Assembly: GCF_007997225.1 (NCBI RefSeq)
Contig: NZ_VORM01000009.1
Span: 62,001-126,000, forward strand
From: Subsaximicrobium wynnwilliamsii
GTDB taxonomy: Bacteria > Bacteroidota > Bacteroidia > Flavobacteriales > Flavobacteriaceae
Length of the DNA stretch: 64,000 nt
Reading direction: 5' to 3'
Shown: positions 1-10,073 of the stretch, one piece after another
Layout of the letters: each line of letters starts with the position of its first letter
Position numbering within the stretch: the stretch's first letter is position 1
Translations under genes and position numbers: made by a program
The notes under the pieces: model-generated
Database searches by the model: none
What the model saw: the letters and a program-made list of their open reading frames with translations, nothing else
What the model was told of the DNA's origin: nothing

Positions 1-8
1 AACAAAAG

Positions 9-52
9 ACCTCACAGGTTTTTATCCCGATAGCTATCGGGACTGTGAGGTC
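9..52. repeat. Intergenic hairpin repeat, copy 1
   Basis: Outer arms GACCTCACAG (9-18) and CTGTGAGGTC (43-52) are perfect inverted repeats, and they enclose the near-palindrome TCCCGATAGCTATCGGGA. The same element occurs at 2582-2626 and 12571-12615, each time just upstream of a permease start codon. It ends 16 bases before the start of the first permease, which suggests another permease of the same array lies to the left of the window. Confidence 0.85.
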
Positions 53-68
53 TAAGAAAATAAAAATC

Positions 69-2516
69 ATGTTTAGAAACTACATCAAAATCGCCTGGCG
101 GAACATCTCTAAGAACAAGGGCTTCTCTGCAATTAATGTGATTAGTTTGGCCATTGGCTTGAGCGCGTCCTTTGTGATTGGCTTGATGGTTTACTATGAT
201 TTTACCTTTGATAAATTCCATAAAGATGGAGATCTCATTTACCGTGTGACAACGGTTTATAATTCGCCCGAGGGGGAGGATTACAATTACGGGGTTTCAG
301 TGCCTTTGATTGCTGAAGTCAAACAGAAGCTAACCGGCATTCAGCAATCCACCGCTTTTTTTACCGCAGAACCAAGTAAGGTCATGAATGCTGGTTTTTC
401 CAAAGCATTTAATAATCCGGAACGCGTGATTTATGCCGATCCCGATTTTTTTGGATTCTTAAATTATGAATGGCTTGCAGGCAATGCGATTTCGGCCATT
501 GATGCGCCAAATAAGGTGGTGCTCACTGAAAATCGGGCTAAAAAATACTTCCCCAACAAGAGTTACAATGAGATTTTAGGCGAGACTTTAGTTTATGATG
601 ATTCAGTAGCTGTAGCGGTAACCGGAATCGTAGCCAATTTCAAGGACAGAACCGATTTCACTTTTGAAGAAATCATTTCGCTGGACACTGGCAAGCAGTC
701 TTACATGCAGGATCAGATTACTGATGATAATTGGAACAGCACCAGCTCCAGCACCCAATTGTTTGTAAAGCTCAATGACAAAAATGCACGTTCTAAGGTA
801 CAGCGCCAATTGGATGTTTTTGCCAAATCAAACGAGAGCGAAAATGCGGTAAAGTATAATGAACATCGCCACTTCTATCTGCAAGCTTTAAGCGAACTTC
901 ACTTTGGTGGAAATTATGGTGTTTTCGATTTTACGGACTATAACGCCAATAAAACCGTGCTCACTAGTTTGATCTGGATTGCTGCATTTTTACTGATTTT
1001 GGGCTGCATTAATTTCATCAACTTAAATACCGCCCAAGCCACGCAACGCGCCAAGGAAATCGGTATTCGCAAGACGCTGGGCAGTTCTAAAAAACAGCTC
1101 ATATTTCAATTTTTGTGGGAGACCTTTTTGCTGACACTTTTTGCCGCGTTTTTATCAATTCTTTTGGCAGCGGGCTTGATTAAGGTGTTTGCCGATTTCC
1201 TCCCTGAAGGGCTGCATTTTGGTCTCTTTGCCGACCCATTTATTATTGGCTTCGGAATGCTCTTGTTGGTCATCATTGCTGTATTGGCTGGTTTTTATCC
1301 TGCGATGGTATTGTCGTCGTTCAAACCGGTTTCGGTGCTTAAAAATCGAATATTTATAACCAATAGCCATCTTTCACTTCGGAAGGGCTTGATCGTATTT
1401 CAATTCATCATCGCACAGGTTTTTATTATTTCCACCGTGGCAGTGGGCAAGCAGATTCATTTTCTTATGGAAAAGGATATGGGTTTTAAAACGGAAGCCA
1501 TCACCTACATCAGAACCCCTTGGATGGACCAGTCGCTTCAGAAAAGGGAAGTCTTCATTCAAAAATTGAAAGCAATTCCTCAAATCGAAAACATCAGTCT
1601 CGGTGGTTCTCCACCGGCATCATTTAATACGCATGCCACGGAAGTGGTCTATCTGAATGGGAAAACCGAAGTACGTACCGATTTGGAATTGCTTTATGGC
1701 GATGAGGCCTATCTCAATCTTTATGATATCGAATTATTGGCTGGCCGAAAACTGCGCAATGATACCATCCACGAGTACGTCATCAACGATGCTTGCAGGA
1801 AAGTACTGGGATTTGAGAGTCCCGCAGAAGCTATCGGCAAAACGCTCGGCCAAGGAAAGGATGCCGTCCCAATAGTTGGGGTCATGGAAGATTTTAACCA
1901 GCGCTCATTGAAAACACAAATTCAACCCATGGCTTTTGTGGGGGATTGGAGCCGAAAGCGTTATTCGCAATTCAACACCATTCACATGCAGCTGAATCAA
2001 CAGGGTTCCAAAAACTGGCCTGAAACCATCGCAAAGGCGGAAACTGCTTGGCAAACTGTGTATCCGGAATCTGATTTCAAAATGGAATTCATTGACCAAA
2101 CCATTGCAAAATTCTATCAAACTGAAAGTAGCATGACCAAGCTCTTAAACTGGGCGACAGGGTTATCGGTACTTATAAGTTGTCTCGGGCTTTTGGGCTT
2201 GGTGATTTATACCACTGAGCGTCGTGTCAAGGAGATTGGCATCCGCAAGGTATTGGGCGCATCCTTGGCGCAACTCAACCTATTGCTTTGCAAGGATTTT
2301 ATAGTGCTGGTATTGGTAGCCTTCATCGTGGCTGCACCGATTGCCTATTATGGTTTGCACAATTGGTTACAGGATTACGCTTATAAAACAAGACTCAATT
2401 GGTGGATTTTCGCTGCCAGCGGTTTTGGAATCGTCGCATTGGCATTAATTATCATGAGCGTGAAAACGCTTTCAACAGCAAGTAAGATCCCAGTAAAGAG
2501 TCTAAGAACGGAATAG
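69..2516 (+). CDS. ABC transporter permease, FtsX/MacB type (permease 1)
   Basis: 815-residue inner-membrane permease with duplicated MacB/FtsX architecture. It has an N-terminal membrane helix (about residues 20-42), a periplasmic MacB-core-like domain, a first FtsX block near 300-420 with the motif AKEIGIRKTLG, a second periplasmic region, and a second FtsX block near 695-810 with VKEIGIRKVLGAS. The family works with a separate LolD/MacB-like ATPase in efflux or lipoprotein-type transport; the substrate cannot be read from the sequence. I chose the ATG at 69 because it gives MFRNYIKIAWRN, matching the MIRNYxKIAWRN start of the other five; an ATG at 45 lies in the repeat arm. It is the first of six tandem paralogues on one strand. 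Its C-terminus, SKIPVKSLRTE, differs from the IANPVKSLRTE of the others. Confidence 0.93.
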   Translation: MFRNYIKIAWRNISKNKGFSAINVISLAIGLSASFVIGLMVYYDFTFDKFHKDGDLIYRVTTVYNSPEGEDYNYGVSVPLIAEVKQKLTGIQQSTAFFTAEPSKVMNAGFSKAFNNPERVIYADPDFFGFLNYEWLAGNAISAIDAPNKVVLTENRAKKYFPNKSYNEILGETLVYDDSVAVAVTGIVANFKDRTDFTFEEIISLDTGKQSYMQDQITDDNWNSTSSSTQLFVKLNDKNARSKVQRQLDVFAKSNESENAVKYNEHRHFYLQALSELHFGGNYGVFDFTDYNANKTVLTSLIWIAAFLLILGCINFINLNTAQATQRAKEIGIRKTLGSSKKQLIFQFLWETFLLTLFAAFLSILLAAGLIKVFADFLPEGLHFGLFADPFIIGFGMLLLVIIAVLAGFYPAMVLSSFKPVSVLKNRIFITNSHLSLRKGLIVFQFIIAQVFIISTVAVGKQIHFLMEKDMGFKTEAITYIRTPWMDQSLQKREVFIQKLKAIPQIENISLGGSPPASFNTHATEVVYLNGKTEVRTDLELLYGDEAYLNLYDIELLAGRKLRNDTIHEYVINDACRKVLGFESPAEAIGKTLGQGKDAVPIVGVMEDFNQRSLKTQIQPMAFVGDWSRKRYSQFNTIHMQLNQQGSKNWPETIAKAETAWQTVYPESDFKMEFIDQTIAKFYQTESSMTKLLNWATGLSVLISCLGLLGLVIYTTERRVKEIGIRKVLGASLAQLNLLLCKDFIVLVLVAFIVAAPIAYYGLHNWLQDYAYKTRLNWWIFAASGFGIVALALIIMSVKTLSTASKIPVKSLRTE

Positions 2517-2626
2517 GCCCCCTCTGCCCATGCGGGCATCTCCCCCAAAAGGGGAGAAAACAGTTGGATGGATTAACAAAAGACCTCACAGGTTTTCATC
2601 CCGATAGCTATCGGGACTGTGAGGTC
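2517..2626. repeat. Permease junction 1: GC-rich repeat plus hairpin copy 2
   Basis: Two repeats lie side by side. A GC-rich element (2517-2562, containing GCCCATGCGGGCATC and CCCCAAAAGGGG) also occurs at 5068-5113 and, diverged, at 12504-12550. The hairpin with GACCTCACAG arms follows at 2582-2626. The downstream permease starts 18 bases later. The elements are non-coding and may act as processing or termination structures within the operon. Confidence 0.85.
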
Positions 2627-2643
2627 TCTAAAAACAGAAAATT

Positions 2644-5067
2644 ATGATCAGGAATTATTTTAAAATCGCGTGGCGAAGCCTTCAGAAGAATAAGCTACAG
2701 ACCTTTATCAATCTGCTGGGGCTAACGGTGGGTACGGTGTGCTGTTTGAGCATCCTAATCTATGTGATGGCGCAGTTTGGTTATGAAAAGCAATTCAAGA
2801 ATTCCAATTCGATTTATAGAATTACGACTACTGTCACGTCAGATGGTATAGGAACACAAGTATCTGCTGGAAGTTCTCCACCCATCGCATTTGCATTGAA
2901 AGAAGATTATCCTGAGGTAAAAGAAGTGTGTCGAGTGGTCTATTTTGGAGAAGGAAATAATGGTCTCTTACGCGCAACAGGAAGTGACAAAGCATATTAT
3001 GAACCAAGGGGATACATTGCAGACTCTACCTTCTTCAAGCTTTTTAACTACCCATTTCTTGAAGGTAAACCAGAAGGTGCTTTAAATGCGCCAAATGCGG
3101 TGGTACTTTCGAAAAGTTTGGCGATGAAAATTTTTGGTAACGAAAAAGCATTGGGAAAAACTTTGGTGCTGGGAAGTGGAGAAGGGCAGCAAACACTGAC
3201 GATAAAAGGTGTTTTCAAAGATGACTTTGGAAAATCGCACCTGAACCCAAATTATATACTCACAATGAATTCCAATGGTGTGGGAAGTTTTGTGCGCTCT
3301 GTTCAGAATTTTGCCACCCAGAATTTTGCGCTCACTTATGTAAAACTAATTACGGGTGCAAATGTAGGAGGATTACAAAAAAAGTTACCTGTATTTCTCC
3401 AAAGACACGGAGCAGCAGACCTCGCAGCTGTGGGTTTTGAAAAGTCACTTTCTTTGCAAAAAGTTTCAGATATCCATTTGTATTCTAAAGGGATACGAAG
3501 CCAAATCGACAAAATTTCAGATATCAATTATCTGTATTTGTTGCTTATTTTAGCGCTTTTTATTCAGTTGGTGGCTTGTATCAATTTTATAAACCTGAGT
3601 ACTGCACGCGCCAATAAGCGAGCGAAGGAAATTGGGGTGCGTAAAGCCATCGGTGCCGATAAGGGGGACTTGATACGTCAATTTTTGGGAGAATCGGTTT
3701 TGCTGTCACTTTTTGCTTCCGTGTTGAGCCTGCCGCTTACCGCTTTGGCCTTGCCATTTGTAAACGAATTGACCCAAGGTGCAATTGGCTATTCAAATAT
3801 TTTTTCATGGCCTATTTTAGTAACACTTTTGGGCCTTGGTATTTTGACCGGTCTTATCGCCGGGCTCTATCCTGCATTGATTCTTTCTTCCATAAAACCC
3901 GTAAAGGTTCTAAAATCTTCGGTAAATCTGAATATAGGCAACGGCTATTTAAGAAAGGGCTTGGTAGTTTTTCAGTTCGTGGTTTCGATTGGATTGATTT
4001 CCTCTGTGATCATCATCTCACAACAGGTAAGACATTCGCAAAAAATGGATATGGGTTTTAATAAGGATAACCTTATAGCCATTCGGTTGGGAACCGAAAC
4101 GGATTTGCGCAATTTCAATTCCCTAGCAACCCAGTTCTCATCAATAAAAGGAGTTGCCGAGGTTTCAGGAAGTAATAATTACCCTTCAGAATTGATTTTA
4201 GGCGATCTGGGGATGCACCTCCCAGGTAAAAATCCAACCCATCTAACTTTGGTCCATTACACTGGTGTTAGTCCTAATTATTTTAATACTGTAGGCACCA
4301 AATTATTGGTTGGTCGTGATCTTCGTTCAAATGACAGTATTCAGGTCGTTGTGAATAAGGCAACCTTGGATGCCTTTAATATTCCGTTGGATAAGGCTAT
4401 TGGTTCCATTTTAGTACAAGCCAATGAGGGCAGTTCAACAAATCATGAACTGGTGGGTGTTGCCGAGGACTATCATTTTGCTTCCCTCAAAGAAGAAATT
4501 GCTCCCATGCTTATTTTTAATGAAACGTCTCCGGGCTGGATTATACTTAAGGCCAATACCAATAACTATAAAAATCTTTTGAACGATCTGGAACGTAGCT
4601 GGAAAAATATCAATGCAAACACACCATTCGTTTTCAACTTTGTAGATAAGGAAGTAGAAAAATTATATGCTGAAGAAAAACGCCTGGGCAAAATCTCTGT
4701 GGTCTTTACTTCCTTGGCCATCTTGATTAGTTGTTTGGGCTTATTCGGACTCGTTTCTTTCGTGGCCGAACAGAAGAAAAAGGAAATCGGCATCCGCAAA
4801 GTTTTAGGGGCCAGCGTTCAAAATATGGTACGACTTTTAACCAAGGATTTTGTACGGTTGGTAGGCATCGCCTTCATTATCGCCGCACCGCTTGCCTATG
4901 TTGTGATGCAAAAGTGGTTACAGGATTTCCCATACAGAATAACGATTGAGTGGTGGGTGTTTCTGATTGCTGGAGGCGCTGCATTGCTAATAACCCTTTT
5001 AACCGTGAGCTTTCAAGCCATAAAAGCAGCCATTGCAAACCCTGTGAAAAGTTTGAGAACGGAATAG
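2644..5067 (+). CDS. ABC transporter permease, FtsX/MacB type (permease 2)
   Basis: 807 residues with the same architecture as permease 1: N-terminal helix, periplasmic domain, FtsX block near residues 295-425 (AKEIGVRKAIGAD), second periplasmic domain, and a second FtsX block near 690-800 (KKEIGIRKVLGAS). It starts MIRNYFKIAWRS and ends IANPVKSLRTE. The last dozen codons are nearly identical in DNA to the ends of permeases 3 to 6, which suggests gene conversion or recent duplication. It sits between permeases 1 and 3 and is probably co-transcribed with them. Substrate unknown. Confidence 0.93.
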   Translation: MIRNYFKIAWRSLQKNKLQTFINLLGLTVGTVCCLSILIYVMAQFGYEKQFKNSNSIYRITTTVTSDGIGTQVSAGSSPPIAFALKEDYPEVKEVCRVVYFGEGNNGLLRATGSDKAYYEPRGYIADSTFFKLFNYPFLEGKPEGALNAPNAVVLSKSLAMKIFGNEKALGKTLVLGSGEGQQTLTIKGVFKDDFGKSHLNPNYILTMNSNGVGSFVRSVQNFATQNFALTYVKLITGANVGGLQKKLPVFLQRHGAADLAAVGFEKSLSLQKVSDIHLYSKGIRSQIDKISDINYLYLLLILALFIQLVACINFINLSTARANKRAKEIGVRKAIGADKGDLIRQFLGESVLLSLFASVLSLPLTALALPFVNELTQGAIGYSNIFSWPILVTLLGLGILTGLIAGLYPALILSSIKPVKVLKSSVNLNIGNGYLRKGLVVFQFVVSIGLISSVIIISQQVRHSQKMDMGFNKDNLIAIRLGTETDLRNFNSLATQFSSIKGVAEVSGSNNYPSELILGDLGMHLPGKNPTHLTLVHYTGVSPNYFNTVGTKLLVGRDLRSNDSIQVVVNKATLDAFNIPLDKAIGSILVQANEGSSTNHELVGVAEDYHFASLKEEIAPMLIFNETSPGWIILKANTNNYKNLLNDLERSWKNINANTPFVFNFVDKEVEKLYAEEKRLGKISVVFTSLAILISCLGLFGLVSFVAEQKKKEIGIRKVLGASVQNMVRLLTKDFVRLVGIAFIIAAPLAYVVMQKWLQDFPYRITIEWWVFLIAGGAALLITLLTVSFQAIKAAIANPVKSLRTE

Positions 5068-5113
5068 GCCCCCTCTGCCCATGCGGGCATCTCCCCCAAG
5101 AGGGGAGAAAACG
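5068..5113. repeat. Permease junction 2: GC-rich repeat without the hairpin
   Basis: This is the same GC-rich element as 2517-2562, followed by the same AACAAAAGAC lead-in, but the 45-base hairpin present at the matching position in junctions 1 and 5 is absent. The sequence passes directly from AAAAGAC to ACAATT and the start codon. This is what a precise loss, or a missing insertion, of the hairpin unit would leave. Confidence 0.8.
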
Positions 5114-5141
5114 GTTGGATGGAATAACAAAAGACACAATT

Positions 5142-7502
5142 ATGATTAGAAATTATATAAAAATCGCGTGGCGGAATCTTTGGAAAAACAAAGGGTATTC
5201 ATTCATCAATATTTTTGGTCTGGCCATTGGGATTACTTGTGCCAGCCTTATTCTTCTTTGGGTTGAAGATGAGTTGAATTTTGACCAATCCATCCCTGAT
5301 AAAGAATTGGTTTTTGCTATTCCTACCAATCAAAAGTACGATGGCGAATGGCGAACCTTCTTTGAGGCCACTCCAGGACCTTTAGCTTCAGTTTTAAAAT
5401 CTGAAATACCTGAAATTACTAAATCGGCAAGAAAACGAGATGTTGGCCAGTTACTAAGCGTTGGCGAAAAATCTGTAAATAGCGCAGGCAGTTTTGCGGA
5501 TGAAGATTTGATAAACATTTTTGGGCTTAATTTTATCGCAGGAAATTCTAAAGAAGCCTTTAAGGATAAAAAATCGGTTATTCTCACTGAAAAAGCAGCT
5601 TCTGTCTTTTTCGATAAAAGTGAAGATGCCATCGGCAAGAATATTCAATTTGACAAAAAAGACACATATACCATAACAGGTGTTGTTGCAGATTTTCCCG
5701 AAAACACAACCTATACTTTTGATTGGTTGGTTCCTTTTGAAAATTTTACCGACGGTAAAGAATGGACTCAGGGTTACGGTGCTAATTTCACGAACACTTT
5801 TGTGAAATTGGCTCCAGATGTAAATGTTGCGAATGTCAATGAAAAAGTAAAAGCAATATTACCCGCCAAAACAGGAGATGCGGAAACCGAAGCGATTTTG
5901 TTTTCGGCAAACGATTGGCATTTACGCGACAAATTTGTGAATGGTAAAATAGATGGTGGCAGGATTGAGTATGTTCGACTATTCAGTTTCATCGCTCTAA
6001 TTATCTTGGTTATCGCTTGCATTAATTTTATGAACTTATCCACTGCCCGAAGCGAGAAACGTGCAAATGAAGTGGGGATGCGCAAAGCTTTGGGCTCAGG
6101 TAAAAAACAGTTGATTTTTCAGTTTTTAACAGAAGCGGTTATGACAGCTTTCATCAGCGGAATTGTTAGTGTGGCACTCTTAATAGCGCTAATTCCGCAG
6201 TTTAATGCGCTAATTGAAAAAGATCTGAGCTTGGCAATTACAGAGCCAATACATGTTCTTCCAATAGTATTTATTACCCTTTTCTGCGGAATTATTTCCG
6301 GACTTTATCCCGCGTTTTATCTGTCTTCCTTTAAACCTATTGAAGTCTTAAAAGGAAACCGAAGACAATCGGGAAGCGCCTCTTTTACAAGAAAGACATT
6401 GGTAGTAATTCAATTTTCAATATCTATAATTTTTATCATTAGCACCATATTGGTTTATCAACAAGTGCAGCACATAAAAAATCGAAATTTGGGGATTGTA
6501 AAAGAAAACCTCATTGAAATGCCAGCTGCAAACGGCGACATTATCAAAAACTTCAAATCTATTGAGCAAGCGTTGATCTCTTCTGGCTTAGTTGAAAGTG
6601 CAGCCTTGATGAATTCACAAATTTTGTCTGGCGGAAATAATACCTCTGGTGTTGATTGGCAAGGAAAACCATCAGACGCAGATATCTTGATTTCCATTAG
6701 AACAATTACTCCGCAATTTTTTAATACTGCCGGAATGAAAATAAAAGAGGGTAAAGGTTTTGGAACTTCCGAAGACGCAGATAGCACTAAAGTTCTGATA
6801 TCTGAATCTTTTGCAAAACTTATGGACACCGATAATGTTGTAGGAAATAGGATTAATTATAATGGTCAAATATTAACTATTAATGGTGTCGTCAAAGATT
6901 TTTTATACGGCGATATGTATGGCACAAGCGATCCGGTTATGTTTTATCATCAGGCAGAAGAAGCAAATTATATGTATATAAAACCTGCGGCCGGTGCGGC
7001 TATAAATAAAACGCTGACAAAAATAGAAGATGTTCTTAAAACACAAAACCCTGGTTTTCCGTTTGAGTACAGATTTGTAGATGAGGCTTTTAACGAGCGC
7101 TTTAAAAGTGAACAATTGGTGGAGAATCTTTCCCAAATTTTTGCGATGTTGGCGATTATCATTTCTTGCCTGGGGCTTTTTGGGTTATCAGCTTTTACAG
7201 CAGAACAACGCCGGAAGGAAATAGGTGTGCGGAAGGTTTTAGGTTCAAGTGTTTTGGGGATCGTAAAATTGCTATCAAAGGATTTTTTAAAGTTGGTGCT
7301 GCTCTCCATTTTAGTATCCGTTCCTATTTCGTGGTACGTGATGCAAAACTGGCTTCAGGGATTCGCTTACAGAATTGACATAAAATTATGGGTTTTTGCA
7401 ATTGCCGGGTTGTCCGCGGTTTTGATTGCCTTAATAACCGTGAGCTTTCAAGCGGTAAAAGCCGCCATTGCAAACCCAGTAAAAAGCTTAAGAACAGAAT
7501 AA
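5142..7502 (+). CDS. ABC transporter permease, FtsX/MacB type (permease 3)
   Basis: 786 residues from the ATG at 5142, which gives MIRNYIKIAWRN as in its paralogues. The reading frame is open upstream to 4950, but that part overlaps permease 2 and the repeat and is not family-like. Motifs: first FtsX block near residue 283 (ANEVGMRKALGSG), second near 669 (RKEIGVRKVLGSS), ending IANPVKSLRTE. The middle is more AT-rich than in permeases 1 and 4, so the paralogues have diverged apart from their ends. Predicted inner-membrane subunit; substrate unknown. Confidence 0.93.
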   Translation: MIRNYIKIAWRNLWKNKGYSFINIFGLAIGITCASLILLWVEDELNFDQSIPDKELVFAIPTNQKYDGEWRTFFEATPGPLASVLKSEIPEITKSARKRDVGQLLSVGEKSVNSAGSFADEDLINIFGLNFIAGNSKEAFKDKKSVILTEKAASVFFDKSEDAIGKNIQFDKKDTYTITGVVADFPENTTYTFDWLVPFENFTDGKEWTQGYGANFTNTFVKLAPDVNVANVNEKVKAILPAKTGDAETEAILFSANDWHLRDKFVNGKIDGGRIEYVRLFSFIALIILVIACINFMNLSTARSEKRANEVGMRKALGSGKKQLIFQFLTEAVMTAFISGIVSVALLIALIPQFNALIEKDLSLAITEPIHVLPIVFITLFCGIISGLYPAFYLSSFKPIEVLKGNRRQSGSASFTRKTLVVIQFSISIIFIISTILVYQQVQHIKNRNLGIVKENLIEMPAANGDIIKNFKSIEQALISSGLVESAALMNSQILSGGNNTSGVDWQGKPSDADILISIRTITPQFFNTAGMKIKEGKGFGTSEDADSTKVLISESFAKLMDTDNVVGNRINYNGQILTINGVVKDFLYGDMYGTSDPVMFYHQAEEANYMYIKPAAGAAINKTLTKIEDVLKTQNPGFPFEYRFVDEAFNERFKSEQLVENLSQIFAMLAIIISCLGLFGLSAFTAEQRRKEIGVRKVLGSSVLGIVKLLSKDFLKLVLLSILVSVPISWYVMQNWLQGFAYRIDIKLWVFAIAGLSAVLIALITVSFQAVKAAIANPVKSLRTE

Positions 7503-7601
7503 TGGCCCCCTAACCCCTTCTTCCGGCAGTCAGGCCCGAAATGGGAACGATTACTCAGAAATAACTCCCTCTCCTTCGGGAAGGGTTGGGGAGGGGATAA
7601 A
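7503..7601. repeat. Permease junction 3: different GC-rich inverted repeat
   Basis: Arms CCCCCTAACCCCTT and AAGGGTTGGGGAGGGG can pair, and a small inner hairpin CCTTCGGGAAGG lies within. This type is distinct from the elements at the other junctions. It ends about 12 bases before the start codon of permease 4. Confidence 0.75.
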
Positions 7602-7613
7602 AAACACAATGTT

Positions 7614-10013
7614 ATGATTAGAAACTATTTTAAAATCGCTTGGCGAAACATACTTGCCAACAAACTCTTTACCCTGCTCAACATTGCAGGTTTGGCGATT
7701 GGCGTATGCGTTTGCGTCATTCTGTTTTCTTTTGTGAATAAAGAACTGAGCTACGACAAGATGTATTCAAATTCAGAAGACATTTATCGGGTCAATATGG
7801 AGACTTCGGAAGCCTACGATTATGAAACTTGGGCGACCATGCCAAATGCTGTTGGTCCCGCAATTGTGGCGGAAATTCCGCAGGTTGAAACGATGACCCG
7901 GCTTATCAAGGATGATTTTGGGGCAACCGCCTCCCTCAAGATCGGCGATAAGAATTATACAGAAGACGGACTCTACCTCGCCGATGCTTCACTCTTTAAA
8001 ATGTTCGATTTTAAATTTCTGCAAGGGAACAGTGAAACGGCTTTCTCAGAGCCGAAATCCATCGTGCTGTCAATGTCGGCTAAAGAAAAATTATTTGGCG
8101 CAAAAGAAGCAATGCACAAATTGATCACTGTAAATAACAGCGATACGTTGCAGGTTTCGGGTATTTATGCGGACCTGCCCAAAAACAGTGTGATGGATTG
8201 CGCCATGGTCTATAATATCATGGATTCTTGGATGGGTACTAATGTTTATTGGAGCAATGCCAGTTATGAAACCTACGTGCAACTGCAACCAAATGCCGAT
8301 GTTGCCGAAATCGAAAAGCGAGCCACGGCATTAATAGATAAAAATGTGGACAAGGACGGACAGTATTTCACAAAGTTCATTTTTCAACCATTAACAAAAA
8401 TACACCTCTATTCGGCAGATGTTAGGGAAGGTTATTCTACCAAGCTTGGCAATATAACGACTATTAAAAGTCTTATGTTCCTTTCATTACTCGTACTTTT
8501 TATAGCCTGTATCAACTATATGAACCTCGCCACGGCAAATTCCCGAAAACGCGCCAAAGGCATTGGAGTCAACAAAGTTTTGGGTGCAAACAGGCGACAA
8601 ATGCTTTTCCTCTTTTATGTGGAAACCGGTATTCTTGTCCTAGTTTCCATCATTGTGGGTTATGCAGCCTCCTTCTTGACGCTGCCTTTGTTTCAAAATG
8701 TGACAAGCAGTGAACTTGCTTTTTCAGATTTATTGGCAGCACCTATTTTAGTTGGTCTATTGCTTATTTGGATTGTGGTCACGATCATTGCTGGTAGTTA
8801 TCCGGCCATTGCTATGTCTGGAATCTCGCCACTTATCTTGGTCAATAAATCAAAGAAGAAAAATTCGGCTTCAGAATATGTGCGCAAAGGCCTTGTGGTA
8901 TTTCAGTTTGCAGCTTCCATCGTATTGATCATTGCGGTCACGATCATCCTTCAGCAAATGGCATTTATAAAAAATAAAAATCTAGGTTACGATCCTAACG
9001 GCATTATTGCTATTTCGGTTAAATCTGCTGAAAATCAGCAACAGATCGATGCTTTTACCAAGGCCGTTGAGAAACACAGTAATGTTGAGAGCGTATCGGC
9101 CGTTCAAGCCATGCCGGGTGTAGGAGAAAGTGGCCGTTCGGTTCAAAAATTAGTAACCGATAATGTTGGTTTGCCCATAGCAAGTTGCCGCACCAACGGT
9201 AAGGTCGTTAAAACCTTGAAATTGAATTTACTCGCTGGTAACGAGCTTCCAGAACACATAGCCGAAGGAGATTCCATAATCTACACCTTGATCAACGAAA
9301 AAATCCTGAGCTACCTCGATTATAAAACTGCGGAAGATGCCGTAGGTAAAATCATCAATACCGAACTTGGTTCAAGGGCGATAATTACTGGCGTTGTTAA
9401 AAACTTCAATTTCAGCTCGCTCAAGGAAGATGTTGGAGGTTATATGTATTACAAATCGAGTAGCGCACCAGAAGGCATCCGAACCCTTTTGGTACGCTAT
9501 AACACCCAAAAATTGCCCCAGTTTATGGGTCAGCTGGAAAAAACCTTTAATGAGAATCTGCCCAATACGGCATTCGATTATCAATTTGTCGATAGGCACG
9601 TGGCGCAGTTATATGCTTCCGAAGAAAAAACAGCGAGTACTGCAACGATTTTTTCTGCTTTGGCCATTTTTATTGCTTGCCTTGGTCTTTTTGGTCTGGC
9701 CGCGTTTATGGCAGAACAGCGCACCAAGGAAATTGGCGTACGTAAGGTCTTGGGCGCAACAGTTGCCAACCTCACGAAATTATTGACGAAAGATTTTTTA
9801 AAACTGGTGCTGGTTGCTTTTGTGATCGCCGCACCCATTGCGTATTGGCTCATGAACAAATGGTTGCTTGATTTTGCATACCGAACAGAAATGAGTTGGT
9901 GGGTGTTCGCTTTGGCAGGATTGGCAGCGGTTTTAATTGCATTGATAACGGTAAGCTTTCAGGCCATAAAAGCGGCGATTGCAAATCCTGTGAAGAGTTT
10001 GAGGACGGAGTGA
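7614..10013 (+). CDS. ABC transporter permease, FtsX/MacB type (permease 4)
   Basis: 799 residues, starting MIRNYFKIAWRN. FtsX block 1 lies near residue 287 (AKGIGVNKVLGAN) and block 2 near 682 (TKEIGVRKVLGAT), ending IANPVKSLRTE. The first block carries GVNK where the others have GIRK or GVRK, a small departure in a strongly conserved cytoplasmic loop. The DNA from about 9965 through the stop codon and the following leader is nearly the same as 14983-15067 at the end of permease 6. Role as for the other permeases. Confidence 0.93.
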   Translation: MIRNYFKIAWRNILANKLFTLLNIAGLAIGVCVCVILFSFVNKELSYDKMYSNSEDIYRVNMETSEAYDYETWATMPNAVGPAIVAEIPQVETMTRLIKDDFGATASLKIGDKNYTEDGLYLADASLFKMFDFKFLQGNSETAFSEPKSIVLSMSAKEKLFGAKEAMHKLITVNNSDTLQVSGIYADLPKNSVMDCAMVYNIMDSWMGTNVYWSNASYETYVQLQPNADVAEIEKRATALIDKNVDKDGQYFTKFIFQPLTKIHLYSADVREGYSTKLGNITTIKSLMFLSLLVLFIACINYMNLATANSRKRAKGIGVNKVLGANRRQMLFLFYVETGILVLVSIIVGYAASFLTLPLFQNVTSSELAFSDLLAAPILVGLLLIWIVVTIIAGSYPAIAMSGISPLILVNKSKKKNSASEYVRKGLVVFQFAASIVLIIAVTIILQQMAFIKNKNLGYDPNGIIAISVKSAENQQQIDAFTKAVEKHSNVESVSAVQAMPGVGESGRSVQKLVTDNVGLPIASCRTNGKVVKTLKLNLLAGNELPEHIAEGDSIIYTLINEKILSYLDYKTAEDAVGKIINTELGSRAIITGVVKNFNFSSLKEDVGGYMYYKSSSAPEGIRTLLVRYNTQKLPQFMGQLEKTFNENLPNTAFDYQFVDRHVAQLYASEEKTASTATIFSALAIFIACLGLFGLAAFMAEQRTKEIGVRKVLGATVANLTKLLTKDFLKLVLVAFVIAAPIAYWLMNKWLLDFAYRTEMSWWVFALAGLAAVLIALITVSFQAIKAAIANPVKSLRTE

Positions 10014-10073
10014 AAAAAGTATGCAGTTTCAGTCACAGTATTCAGTAAAATAATTAAAATTAACATTTTCAAA
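10014..10073 (+). repeat. Permease junction 4 leader, duplicated after permease 6
   Basis: The leader beginning AAAAAAGTATGCAGTTTCAG recurs after permease 6 at 15031-15089 with a few substitutions. Here it leads into the intact start of permease 5; there it leads into the stub of a seventh permease. The shared block extends back into the coding ends of permeases 4 and 6. Confidence 0.8.

Noticed and set aside
4950-5141. Extended N-terminus of permease 3
   Set aside because: The extra 64 codons overlap permease 2 and the intergenic repeat, and the paralogues all start at MIRNY.
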